Positions 8,254-16,404 of a stretch of 64,000 nt of DNA are shown in pieces. Origin of the DNA: Faecalibacillus intestinalis (GTDB lineage Bacteria; Bacillota_I; Bacilli_A; Erysipelotrichales; Coprobacillaceae); the NCBI RefSeq assembly GCF_003024685.1, contig NZ_PYLQ01000005.1, forward strand, positions 45,817 through 109,816, written 5' to 3'. Within the stretch, counting starts at the first letter, position 1, and each line of letters begins with the position of its first letter. The notes under the pieces were generated by a model. It was not told the origin of the DNA and ran no database searches. It saw nothing but the letters and a program-made list of their open reading frames with translations. A program made the translations under genes and the position numbers.

Positions 8254-9813
8254 TTATCTCTCTCCTTTGAGTAATACCTCACTACATTTCAAACCATCAA
8301 TTGCACTTGACATAATACCACCTGCATATCCTGCACCTTCACCAATTGGATAAATCCCTTTAATATTACTTTCCATATTGTCATCACGATAAAAACGAAT
8401 TGGTGCTGAACTTCTTGATTCTACTCCGAGTAATGTGGCATCACTTGTAAACCCATTAATCTTGTTATTCATTAAAAGAAGTCCTTCTTTTAAATTTATA
8501 TTCAGGATTTCAGGAAGTAATGCATTGAGATTAGCATTTTTAACTCTTTTTAAACTTGTCTCTATTTTTTCTTTACTTTCTTTATTTTCTAAATAATCTT
8601 CCACTCTTTGAACTGGAATTGAATAATCACTTCCTCCTAGTTCAAAAGCTTTTTCTTCTAATTTTCTTTGAAAATACATCCCTGCAAGCGGATGTGAACT
8701 ACCAAAATCATTAGGTGTCACATTGACTAAGATAGCACTATTAGCGTATTTATTATCACGTTTATAATTAGACATCCCGTTAACAACCAGTCTTTTTTCT
8801 TCACTGGCTGCATTCATGACATAACCACCAGGACACATACAGAAAGTATAGACTCCTCTTTTTTGACTTGTATGCACCGCCAATTTATAATCAGCCGCTT
8901 TTAATGCAGGATGATCATAGAATTTTCCATATTGGTTTTTATTAATAAATTCTTGACTATGTTCAATACGCATTCCCACTGCAAAAGCTTTTTGAGAGAT
9001 TTCTAATTGTTTTTGATAAAGCATTTCATATGTTTTTCTCGCACTATGACCAATAGCCAATACCAGTTGATCTACTTTTTCTTTATATGTTCCTTCATTA
9101 TTTTCTAAAACAACTTCTTTTAATTGATTATCTTCAATAATAATATCTACCAATTTTGTTTCAAAACGAACATCTCCACATTTTTCAATATCTTTTCTAA
9201 TATTTTTAACCACATTAATTAAAACATCTGTTCCTAAATGTGGTTTATTTAAGTAAAGAATATCTTCACTTGCACCATGTTCATAAAAAGTATTCAATAC
9301 AAATTGTTTACGATAATCCTTAATACCTGTCGTCAACTTTCCATCAGAGAACGTTCCTGCTCCTCCTTCTCCAAATTGAACATTACTTTGAGTATTTAAC
9401 TTACCTGTTTCTAAATAAGTATCGATATCTTTTTTTCTTTCATCAACACATTTACCTTGTTCAATCAAAATTACCTTTTGCCCACTACGCGCTAAATTAT
9501 AGGCACAAAATAATCCTGCTGGCCCACTTCCAACAACCATAATTGTTTGATTATTTGGTGTTAACTTGTCATAATGATATTCTTTAACTTTACTTACTTG
9601 TTTACTATGTGTTTTTAATAATTGATCTTCATCGACATATTCAAAAGTAAAGCCCATATTAAAATGTACTTTATTCTTTCTTCTTGCATCGACTGCCTTT
9701 TTAGCAATCTTTACATTCTTTACTTGTGATTTTCTTATATTTAATGTATTCGCAATAACTTTAGCGTAATCTTTTTCATCTAAAGAAACTGCAATATTAC
9801 TTACTTTTAACAT
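8254..9813 (-). CDS. FAD-dependent dehydrogenase, COG2509-like
   Basis: A 519-aa flavoprotein. Residues 1-80 form an N-terminal extension typical of this family. The Rossmann GSGPAG is at 95-100 (MVVGSGPAGLFCAYNLA). A second conserved region, QFGEGGAGTFSDGKL, and a C-terminal YPIGEGAGYAGGIMSSA FAD-binding segment are present. The substrate is unknown. The start is the ATG at 9813 after AGGAGAAGG. It runs directly into mntP. Confidence 0.85.
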   Translation of the reverse strand: MLKVSNIAVSLDEKDYAKVIANTLNIRKSQVKNVKIAKKAVDARRKNKVHFNMGFTFEYVDEDQLLKTHSKQVSKVKEYHYDKLTPNNQTIMVVGSGPAGLFCAYNLARSGQKVILIEQGKCVDERKKDIDTYLETGKLNTQSNVQFGEGGAGTFSDGKLTTGIKDYRKQFVLNTFYEHGASEDILYLNKPHLGTDVLINVVKNIRKDIEKCGDVRFETKLVDIIIEDNQLKEVVLENNEGTYKEKVDQLVLAIGHSARKTYEMLYQKQLEISQKAFAVGMRIEHSQEFINKNQYGKFYDHPALKAADYKLAVHTSQKRGVYTFCMCPGGYVMNAASEEKRLVVNGMSNYKRDNKYANSAILVNVTPNDFGSSHPLAGMYFQRKLEEKAFELGGSDYSIPVQRVEDYLENKESKEKIETSLKRVKNANLNALLPEILNINLKEGLLLMNNKINGFTSDATLLGVESRSSAPIRFYRDDNMESNIKGIYPIGEGAGYAGGIMSSAIDGLKCSEVLLKGER

Positions 9814-9821
9814 ACCTTCTC

Positions 9822-10930
9822 CTATCTCTTTATTTTCCAATATCCTTTTTTGTTATTTCCAACTCTTTCAATAATTCCTAAATCCTTTAACTTTTTAATA
9901 TTATTTGAAATACTCTTTCTACTCATTTTCATAATATTTGCAAGTTCGGTAATTGTATATCCAGGATCATCATATAGGGATTCTAGTATCTTATTCATTG
10001 TATCGTTCACCCTATTAGTCATCTTTGAAAAGTTATCAATCACCAATCTTTGAGGTGCATCAAATTCAATCATAATATCCGTAGGATTAATATAATATTT
10101 TGGCATTGGTAAATCATTTTCTATACAGGAATCAAATATTTTTTCTATACCTCTTCCCCATGACTCAATATGTCCTGCTAAATAGAAAACATGCGCAATA
10201 TTAGGATTATAGGACTTAGAGCCATGTTTTTGATAAAGAGTTTCTTCTGTCCAATGATCTGGAAGCTTTCCAACATTTGTAATATAGAGCTTATCTTTAT
10301 AAACACTTATTTGTATTGGTACACCAGATTCATATTGTTTATGAACAATAGCATTTAATATAGCTTCACTTACAAAGTATTCTTCAACTCTTTGAAGTCC
10401 ATCATATGAAATCTTAGCTTTCATATATTTAAAGAAAATAAGTTCTATAACTTTATCAATTTGTTCAAAAAGTGATCCTCTTACTTCATCTTGATAAATT
10501 AAATCAGCATCTGTTTCAAAAAATCCTACTTTTATAAAAGCACCTGTAAAATATCTCTCTGGATCTTTTGAAAACAAAAGTAAGGCAGCATTTGTAAGAT
10601 AACCATTATTTATCAAATGAAGTTTATCTAATAATGTTTCCGTATCTTCTTCTAAAATCGTATCATCTATTCTTTTTTTACGAATTGCAAGTTCTTTAAA
10701 CTTTTGAATAGCGTTTTGATCTAAATCTTCTATTTTTACTAATGGGTATGGAACGTTATCCCAAGTTGCTCCTCTTTTACGTAAAATAAAACTTTCTAAT
10801 TCAATACCTGCCAACTTTTGTGATGTACTCCCACTTCTAAAATAATAGTTTCCTTTACAAGATATAGCTATTGGATAAGACGGAACATCTATTTCTATAT
10901 ATTCCAAATTATTTTTTTTACATAAATTAA
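9822..10930 (-). pseudogene. C-terminal part of an AlbA_2/RecG-like ATP-binding regulator, split by an insertion
   Basis: About 370 residues survive. They include AILNAIVHKQY and GRGIEKIF of the HATPase_c_4-type domain, and a C-terminal winged helix (ITELANIMKMSRKSISNNI). The first residues CKKNNLEYIEIDVPSYP are the end of the AlbA_2 domain; the beginning of that domain lies at 11890-12108, beyond a 959-bp insertion. Joining the halves at the TTAATTTA duplication restores DINLCKKNNLEY in frame. An ORF from an ATG inside the element (10961) could still make this fragment. Intact homologues are predicted DNA-binding regulators of unknown target. Confidence 0.88.
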
Positions 10931-10957
10931 CTCCCTTTTTACAAAAATGTGTCTGAT
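10923..10957. repeat. Low-coordinate end of the inserted element: target duplication plus terminal inverted repeat
   Basis: The duplicated target TAAATTAA is at 10923-10930. The element then starts CTCCCTTTTTACA and continues with ATGTGTCTGAT. This matches the other end (TCCCT, TTTACA, TGTGTCT) at about 21 of 27 positions in inverted orientation. A further matching motif, ATAATTATAC, lies about 40 bases inside each end. Confidence 0.8.
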
Positions 10958-11889
10958 GCATACTAACTCATAATTATACGAAACACCACTCTTTTATTCA
11001 TTTTCTATTCATTTCCGGCTAATGGGTATTCATTTTTACTCTAAGTTATCATGCAATTTATTAGATTGGAATTTTCAAATTAGTCTTTGCAAATAACCTT
11101 TGAATCTTCACCATCAATTACAATTCCCTGACGGTTGTTAATTGGGCATAGATTCAAATCCGAAAACTCAGTCATTATTTTCTCGGTAACTTTCTTAAAT
11201 GGTGCTGTAAGATAATGCGGAAGAACATAGAAATCAATCAAATCAATCCCTGCATCATCTTCTTGTGAGTAGTCCTCCGGCTTTTCATCCATTTGCTCGA
11301 TATATTGGATGCTTGGAGCGCATATAATTGCGCCTGCCGACTCGCCGATCATCAATTTTCCATTTGCCAATTCCTTTTTCAGTAGCCCATCAGCTCCCGT
11401 TTTACGGAGCTGATCCATAAGAAAGAAAGAATTTCCGCCGGTAAAATATATCACATCTGCTTCTTCAAAAACAGACTGTATCGTTGAATAAGCCTCCGTT
11501 GAAATATCAATTTCAATTACGATTGCTCCCAACTTTTTGAATAATTTTCGAGCCGAGCCGACATAACCGGTGTAGCCTTCACGCAGTGAAGCTGTTGGAA
11601 TAAATGCGACTTTCTTATTTTCAATTTCTTCCTTTATCAGACTTCCCACACTTGAAAAGTGCGAACATAAAAACAGTTTCATCAATATTCTCCTTTATAA
11701 ATTTCGATTTGTATAACAGTAGTCTAACACACGTTGTTTAAAAATACTACAGCCAAGCCAATGTCTGTAATTTGCCCTAAAATTTCATTTTATGGAATTT
11801 GGACTACTTGATTTTCTAATTGCTTACGCAATTCGTGAAATGTATAATTATACTGTCTTGGTATTAGACACACAAATGTAAATAGGGAC
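10931..11889. mobile_element. Transposase-less mobile element carrying a peptidase E gene
   Basis: A 959-bp insertion bounded by imperfect inverted repeats of about 27 bp and an 8-bp direct repeat (TTAATTTA on the minus strand). It interrupts an AlbA_2/RecG-like gene exactly; removing the element plus one repeat copy rejoins the frame. The only gene inside is a peptidase S51 at 11080-11682; no transposase is present. Such an element would need a transposase in trans. An 8-bp duplication is seen in several IS families (IS256, IS1595, ISL3); I cannot assign one. Between the gene and the low-coordinate end there are three ATTCAT direct repeats and no other recognisable feature. Confidence 0.82.
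11080..11682 (-). CDS. Peptidase S51 (dipeptidase E-like) cargo gene
   Basis: A 200-aa cytoplasmic serine peptidase. The nucleophile elbow GESAGA is near residue 112, ADVIYFTGGNSFFLMDQL is the conserved strand before it, and VLPHY is downstream. Family members cleave N-terminal Asp-X dipeptides or related substrates. The start is the ATG at 11682 with GGAG seven bases upstream. Base use is less AT-rich than the flanking genes. It is the only gene in the inserted element, so it probably arrived with it. Confidence 0.9.
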   Translation of the reverse strand: MKLFLCSHFSSVGSLIKEEIENKKVAFIPTASLREGYTGYVGSARKLFKKLGAIVIEIDISTEAYSTIQSVFEEADVIYFTGGNSFFLMDQLRKTGADGLLKKELANGKLMIGESAGAIICAPSIQYIEQMDEKPEDYSQEDDAGIDLIDFYVLPHYLTAPFKKVTEKIMTEFSDLNLCPINNRQGIVIDGEDSKVICKD

Positions 11890-11897
11890 TAAATTAA
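11863..11897. repeat. High-coordinate end of the inserted element: terminal inverted repeat plus target duplication
   Basis: Read on the minus strand, TTAATTTA (11890-11897) is followed by GTCCCTATTTACATTTG and TGTGTCTAAT. These pair with the other end as imperfect inverted repeats. ATAATTATAC recurs further inside. Confidence 0.8.
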
Positions 11898-12108
11898 TAT
11901 CTACTACGATTCCCATAGCATCTCTTATTTTACTTGGTAAGGATTCTAATAATTTTTTTGAATTTTCCACACCAATAATTTTACCATTATCATCTATACC
12001 AATAAAAAATTTACCACCTTGTGCATTGGCAAACGCACATATACCAACTAAATATTCATCTTTCCAAACTGATTTCCATTCTATATTGTGCTTTTCTTGA
12101 CTTTCCAT
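11890..12108 (-). pseudogene. N-terminal AlbA_2 fragment of the split regulator
   Basis: Begins at the ATG at 12108 (MESQEKHNIEWK) behind AAGGAG. It contains the AlbA_2 core EWKSVWKDEYLVGICAFAN and QGGKFFIGIDDNGKIIGV, then runs to GIVVDINL where the insertion occurs. Translation continues about 14 codons into the element before a stop. The remainder of the protein is at 9822-10930. Confidence 0.88.
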
Positions 12109-12195
12109 AGTTAGCTCCTTATTATTTGGTAAATATAATTTTTCCACTTATATATTCATTATAACATTTCTATTTACAACACATTTATTACTCTT

Positions 12196-13266
12196 TTATT
12201 TCTTTATCGATTTTGCCACATGAACACCACTTGCAAAAGCAAAATGTAAATTGTAACCTCCACAATCACCATCAACATCCAAAGCTTCTCCACAAACATA
12301 AATGCCTGGATATTTCTTAAGTTGTAAATTTTCATCTACTTCTTTTAAAGAAACACCACCATGACAAACTTGTGCTTTTTCAATTGACATTGTATCGATG
12401 ATTTTGAATTCTAAACAACGAGGATCAATATTTTTTTCTTTAAAAATCTGAACGATTTTTTCATGAAAGAATCCTTCCAAACCATAGTGTTGAAATTCTT
12501 CTTTTTCAATATCAGGCAATAAATTTAAAATAAGTTTTGGATTTTTTAAATGATCTAAATATCTTGATAATTGCATAATACAAATACCTGATAGACCATA
12601 ATCTGTAAACATGATTTCTCCTGTTTGTTTTTCAATCAATTGATTTTGATCATAAAGCATTGCAATTCCCTTTACTCTTTGTCCTTTTAAAACTTTAAAA
12701 ACGGGGTTTGTTTTTACTTGAACAAGACTTGGTGTAAATGGAATCATGGAAATATGCATTTTTTCTAACATTTTTAAATTATTTTGTCCTGATAAATGAC
12801 TGGCTGGTGATCCTGTCGCAATAACTATTTTATCCGCTTGATAATGACCATTCGTCGTAATAATTTCATAAGTTTTAGCTTTTTTTATTGCTAGAACCTC
12901 ACAATTATCGATATACGATACATTATCCATATTTTTCATTAAAGCATTTTTAGCAGATAAACTTGAAAGTGAATATGGATAAACAAGGTTCTTTTCATAA
13001 CGTAGTTTTAAAGAAAGTTGTTTAAAAAAATTGACGACATCAAATTCTTTAATTAATTTTTCTATTAAAGGGTCTTGATGATTATAGTACTTAATATCCA
13101 TATTCAAATTTGAAACATTACATCTTCCATTACCGCTAGCAAGTATTTTTCTAGCTGCTTTATTAGATTGTTCCAAGACAATAATATTATATTTATTTGT
13201 TTTTACTAATTCATTCATACATGCAAGTCCACTTGCACCTGCTCCAATAATAACAATTGTTTCCAT
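12196..13266 (-). CDS. NAD(P)/FAD-dependent oxidoreductase, YhiN/HI0933 family
   Basis: A 356-aa flavoprotein. It opens with the dinucleotide-binding motif METIVIIGAGASGLACMNEL and has ARKILASGNGRCNVSN, diagnostic of the HI0933-like family. A C-terminal YVCGEALDVDGDCGGYNLHFA contacts FAD. The physiological reaction is unknown. The ribosome site GAGGG precedes the ATG. It is divergent from yebC; about 130 bp separate the two starts. It is somewhat shorter than the usual 390-420 aa but shows no obvious break. Confidence 0.87.
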   Translation of the reverse strand: METIVIIGAGASGLACMNELVKTNKYNIIVLEQSNKAARKILASGNGRCNVSNLNMDIKYYNHQDPLIEKLIKEFDVVNFFKQLSLKLRYEKNLVYPYSLSSLSAKNALMKNMDNVSYIDNCEVLAIKKAKTYEIITTNGHYQADKIVIATGSPASHLSGQNNLKMLEKMHISMIPFTPSLVQVKTNPVFKVLKGQRVKGIAMLYDQNQLIEKQTGEIMFTDYGLSGICIMQLSRYLDHLKNPKLILNLLPDIEKEEFQHYGLEGFFHEKIVQIFKEKNIDPRCLEFKIIDTMSIEKAQVCHGGVSLKEVDENLQLKKYPGIYVCGEALDVDGDCGGYNLHFAFASGVHVAKSIKK

Positions 13267-13330
13267 CTTTATCCCTCATTTGCTTTTTCATTATACATGA
13301 ACAAAACTCGTTTGTCATTTATATTAAACC

Positions 13331-13359
13331 TTGAAAAACCTCGATGTATTCGCTATAAT
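13331..13359 (+). promoter_or_regulatory. Sigma-A promoter of yebC
   Basis: TTGAAA, 17-bp spacer, TATAAT, about 40 bp before the start codon. Confidence 0.8.
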
Positions 13360-13400
13360 AACCAAGTATTGAGATTACATACAATTAAGGAGGCTTTTTT

Positions 13401-14132
13401 ATGGGTAGAGCACATGAAGTGCGTAAAGTTGCTATGGCAAAAACTGCTGCAGCAAAAGCAAAATTATATTCTCGTTATGGAAAAGAAATCTATTTAGCTG
13501 CTAAAGCTGGTGGTACTGATCCAGATGGTAACTTAGCATTAAGAAGAATTATTGCTAAAGCTAAAAAAGAACAAGTTCCTGCTGACGTTATTAAACGTGC
13601 AGTTGATAAAGTAAAAAGTGGAGCTACTGAAGATTATCAAGAAAAAACATTTGAAGGATATGGTCCAAGTGGTTCAACTGTTATTGTTAAATGCTTAACT
13701 GATAATATTAATCGTACTATTTCTCAAGTACGTCCTGCATTTACAAAATCTAAAGCTAAATTAGGAAATGAAGGTTCAGTATCTTATTTATATGATACAT
13801 ATTCTATTTTAACTTTTAAAGGATTAGATGAAGAACAAACTTTAGAAGCTTTAATGGAAGGTGAAGCTGATTGTCAAGAAATTGAAACTCATGAAGATGG
13901 TTCAATTGAATTAACTGGTGCACCAACTGATTTATATAAAATGAAAGATGCTATTGAAGCAGCTTGTCCTAATGCTGAATTTGATGTAGAAGAAATCGCT
14001 ACAACACCTCAAGAATATGTATCTCTTGAAGGTGAAGATATGGAATTATTTGAAAGATTAATGAATCTTTTAAATGCTTGTGACGATGTAGATAAAATCT
14101 ACCATAACGTTGAAAATTATGAAGGAGAATAA
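13401..14132 (+). CDS. yebC: YebC/PmpR family protein
   Basis: A 243-aa protein opening MGRAHEVRKVAMAKTAAAKA, with the family block LYSRYGKEIYLAAKAGG and FEGYGPSGSTVIVKCLTDNI. This group is annotated as a DNA-binding regulator, and recent work ties it to translation of proline-rich stretches on the ribosome. The ribosome site AAGGAGG sits before the ATG and a good promoter lies upstream. It appears to be monocistronic: a terminator overlaps its stop codon. The family member here is of the shorter-named YeeI type found in Bacilli. Confidence 0.94.
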   Translation: MGRAHEVRKVAMAKTAAAKAKLYSRYGKEIYLAAKAGGTDPDGNLALRRIIAKAKKEQVPADVIKRAVDKVKSGATEDYQEKTFEGYGPSGSTVIVKCLTDNINRTISQVRPAFTKSKAKLGNEGSVSYLYDTYSILTFKGLDEEQTLEALMEGEADCQEIETHEDGSIELTGAPTDLYKMKDAIEAACPNAEFDVEEIATTPQEYVSLEGEDMELFERLMNLLNACDDVDKIYHNVENYEGE

Positions 14133-14150
14133 TTCTCCTTCTTTTTCTTT
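14119..14150 (+). terminator. Intrinsic terminator of yebC
   Basis: GAAGGAGAAT pairs with ATTCTCCTTC and is followed by TTTTTCTTT; the stop codon lies in the loop region. Confidence 0.85.
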
Positions 14151-14155
14151 ATAAT

Positions 14156-14195
14156 GAAAAAATGAAAGATGTTTTGTCTCTTTCATTTTTTTATT
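14156..14195. terminator. Bidirectional terminator between yebC and tenA
   Basis: AATGAAAGA ... TCTTTCATT with T-rich sequence on both strands, placed between convergent genes. Confidence 0.6.
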
Positions 14196-14197
14196 TA

Positions 14198-14857
14198 CTA
14201 ACAACTTTTATCCCATGACATTTGCCAAAATGCAAGTTCATATCTTGAACATGCTACAAAGATATCAATAAGATGTTGAATTTGTTTTTCTGTATAATCT
14301 TTAGTAAGTTGATTCATTGTTTCTATTAAAATAATATTACCACTAGCATATTCATTAGAAGCATAGCCTTTGATCCAATCCCCATAAAATTCATCATTGA
14401 TTGAATTTGGATTATTTTCAACAATCTTTTTCGCAATAACTTCATAACTATAAGCACAAGATAATATAGCTGCCAAGATTTCTACTTCTCCTTCTTCATA
14501 GGCAACACGTAGCATATAAGAGGTATAAGATAAATTATCAAGTGATGGTTTCATATCATCTATTTCTTCTTGGCTTACATTAAATTTTCCCATATAACCA
14601 CTATGAACATCTAATTCGCCATTCATTACAGCAATATATTTAGCAAAAAGATTCGCTGTTTCTAAAGTTTTTGCTTTAGCAACTCCAATCGCAAAAACTT
14701 TAGCGTATTCTTTTAAATAAAGATAATCTTGCATAATATAATATTTAAATTTATCTTTAGCTAATGAACCATCTTGTATTCCTTTAACAAAAGGATGTTC
14801 ATTATAAGATTTCCATAGTTCTTTTGTTGCTTCTAACATCTTATCTGTTGTTTTCAT
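14198..14857 (-). CDS. tenA: Thiaminase II / aminopyrimidine aminohydrolase TenA
   Basis: A 219-aa all-helical cytoplasmic enzyme. The N-terminal block HPFVKGIQDGSLAKDKFKYY and the following QDYLYLKEYAK are diagnostic of TenA; YELAFWQMSW is the conserved C-terminal active-site helix. It hydrolyses amino-HMP precursors from degraded thiamine to HMP, or thiamine itself. It follows thiM by about 40 bp and shares its TPP-riboswitch leader, so together they salvage both thiamine moieties. No thiD or thiE is in this window. Confidence 0.94.
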   Translation of the reverse strand: MKTTDKMLEATKELWKSYNEHPFVKGIQDGSLAKDKFKYYIMQDYLYLKEYAKVFAIGVAKAKTLETANLFAKYIAVMNGELDVHSGYMGKFNVSQEEIDDMKPSLDNLSYTSYMLRVAYEEGEVEILAAILSCAYSYEVIAKKIVENNPNSINDEFYGDWIKGYASNEYASGNIILIETMNQLTKDYTEKQIQHLIDIFVACSRYELAFWQMSWDKSC

Positions 14858-14899
14858 AATCTTCCTCTTTTCATTATTTTAGAGTAATCACATATCTAG

Positions 14900-15721
14900 T
14901 TAGATTTTTTTATATTGAGATCCTTCTTGTAATTGCTTAGGAGTCATATTATAAATAGCATCAATAATATAATTTCGATAACTTGCATTACCATCTAATG
15001 GTGTTAATCTTTCATGTGCGATTTCTCCAGCAAGACCCATGGTACATACTGCAGCAACTGTTGATTCAAGTAAATAATCAGGATTTGCAGAAATAAACGA
15101 AGCCGTAAGTGCTGATAATTGACATCCTGTTCCTGTAATCGAAGACATCATTTCATGACCATTATAAATTGCATAAGTAATATTTTCATTGCATACTAAG
15201 TCAATAGCTCCTGTAATAGCGATAACTGCCCCTGTTTTTTTAGAAAACTCTTGAGCAAAACTGACAACTTCATGGATATTTTCTGCTGTCACTTTATCTG
15301 CAAGATTAGCATCAACACCCTTCGTTGTACCACTTCCTAAAGCTAAAGTTTTGATTTCTGAAATATTTCCACGAATAACTGAAAACTGAATTTCTTTTAA
15401 TAATTTTAAAGCTGTTTGAGTTCTTAACGTAGATGCCCCAACTCCTACAGGATCTAATACAACTGGATGATGAAGTTCGTTAGCTTTTTTCCCAGCAATG
15501 ACCATTGATTCAATCGTTCGCGTATTAAGTGTTCCAATATTAATATTAAGTCCTGTACAAATCGAAGTAATTTCAGCAACTTCTTTTTGATCATCTGCCA
15601 TAATTGGTGATGCTCCACATGCAAGAACGACATTAGCACAATCATTGACTGTAACATAATTTGTAATATTGTGAATGAGTGGACTTTTTTCTCTAACATT
15701 TTTTAACATTTCTTCTAACAT
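14900..15721 (-). CDS. thiM: Hydroxyethylthiazole kinase ThiM
   Basis: A 273-aa ribokinase-like enzyme that phosphorylates the thiazole alcohol for thiamine phosphate synthesis. Motifs: SPLIHNITNYVTVNDCAN at the N-terminus, LDPVGVGAS, VIRGNISEI and the catalytic SSITGTGCQLSAL anion-hole/Cys region near residue 195. The ATG follows CAAGGAGAG. It is first in the thiM-tenA operon and is controlled by the TPP riboswitch at 15984-16069. Confidence 0.95.
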   Translation of the reverse strand: MLEEMLKNVREKSPLIHNITNYVTVNDCANVVLACGASPIMADDQKEVAEITSICTGLNINIGTLNTRTIESMVIAGKKANELHHPVVLDPVGVGASTLRTQTALKLLKEIQFSVIRGNISEIKTLALGSGTTKGVDANLADKVTAENIHEVVSFAQEFSKKTGAVIAITGAIDLVCNENITYAIYNGHEMMSSITGTGCQLSALTASFISANPDYLLESTVAAVCTMGLAGEIAHERLTPLDGNASYRNYIIDAIYNMTPKQLQEGSQYKKI

Positions 15722-15943
15722 ATTTTCTCTCCTTGTTTTTTACAAGTTATTTCATAAATATGAAGATGACCAAACTTACCCATCATCAAAAACATAAACT
15801 TCGTTTATGAAATAACTTTATGGTAGTTCGGTCGATACTTTGTGGTATCCTCTCACGCTGGAACACAGCTTCCCTTCGCTTAATACAAGATTCAAGGCGC
15901 TCCCCTTCAATCCGCCACATATGTGGATACTTCTTTTTAAATA
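15722..15943 (-). other. Long structured leader between the TPP-switch terminator and thiM
   Basis: This 222-bp segment has no gene. Next to thiM, a 15-bp perfect inverted repeat (15745-15759 with 15804-15818) competes with a nested CATAAAC-TTC-GTTTATG hairpin. Further upstream is a GC-richer island (about 15820-15935) in which GTATCC and GGATAC can close a multi-branched fold, with internal hairpins including CCACATATGTGG. TPP-switch leaders usually end soon after the terminator. The function is unknown; it could be a second regulatory RNA or an inserted repeat. Confidence 0.5.
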
Positions 15944-15966
15944 AAAAACAGGAGACATGCTCCTGT
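15944..15966 (-). terminator. Intrinsic terminator, TPP riboswitch expression platform
   Basis: ACAGGAG-CATGT-CTCCTGT followed by TTTTTTATTT on the minus strand, about 20 nt after the aptamer. Confidence 0.85.
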
Positions 15967-15983
15967 AAAAAAATCGAAATGTT

Positions 15984-16069
15984 GACTTCCTACGATGGCA
16001 TTATCCATATCAGGTTAAAGGGTCGAAGTTTGATGACTTCCTCTCAGCCTGCCTACAAGCTCCCCTGTT
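15984..16069 (-). promoter_or_regulatory. TPP riboswitch (THI element) of thiM-tenA
   Basis: The minus strand reads AGGGGAGCTTG at the 5' side, GGCTGAGAGGA, GACCCTTTAACCTGAT and GGATAATGCCATCGTAGG: all the conserved THI-box blocks in order. It switches off thiamine salvage when thiamine pyrophosphate is abundant, through the terminator that follows. Confidence 0.95.
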
Positions 16070-16085
16070 TCTATTTACATATTTA

Positions 16086-16113
16086 ATGATACTCTTTATT
16101 TTTTTAAATACAA
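16086..16113 (-). promoter_or_regulatory. Probable sigma-A promoter of the thiM-tenA leader
   Basis: TTGTAT, 16-bp spacer, TATCAT just upstream of the TPP aptamer and immediately after the preceding gene's stop codon. Confidence 0.45.
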
Positions 16114-16116
16114 GTT

Positions 16117-16404
16117 TTATTCAATCTCTTCAATTTCATATTTACCTAAATAAATTAAAATATTATTCATAATAATATCAATGGCCCAATAAAAGATAAC
16201 AAAGACCGCAAGTCCAACAATAAATGCATATCTTAAAATTGTTACCATATATAAAGCCGGTATAAAGGCAATCACAATAGGAATAAATCCTACTCCTGAA
16301 GGAAAATGGATTTGATAAATACTATGACATTCTTTACATTCTTGTCTACCCTTATAAGCAAAAGCAGAATCTTTTATTTCATGACTACAATGATAACATC
16401 TCAT
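16117..16404 (-). CDS. Small zinc-ribbon membrane protein
   Basis: A 95-aa protein starting MRCYHCSHEIKDSAF. Two CxxC pairs (Cys 3/6 and 23/26) form a zinc ribbon, followed by two hydrophobic segments (about residues 39-55 and 58-80). The ATG overlaps the manA stop codon by one base (TAATG) and has no ribosome site, so translational coupling is likely. Function unknown; such proteins may be small membrane-associated metal-binding factors. Confidence 0.75.
   Translation of the reverse strand: MRCYHCSHEIKDSAFAYKGRQECKECHSIYQIHFPSGVGFIPIVIAFIPALYMVTILRYAFIVGLAVFVIFYWAIDIIMNNILIYLGKYEIEEIE

Noticed and set aside
13297..13497. Plus-strand 66-aa ORF overlapping yebC
   Set aside because: It spans the yebC promoter and is out of frame with yebC, which has the good ribosome site and family match.
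15820..16086. Plus-strand 88-aa ORF
   Set aside because: It is antisense to the TPP riboswitch, its terminator and the thiM leader; it has no ribosome site and no recognisable product.
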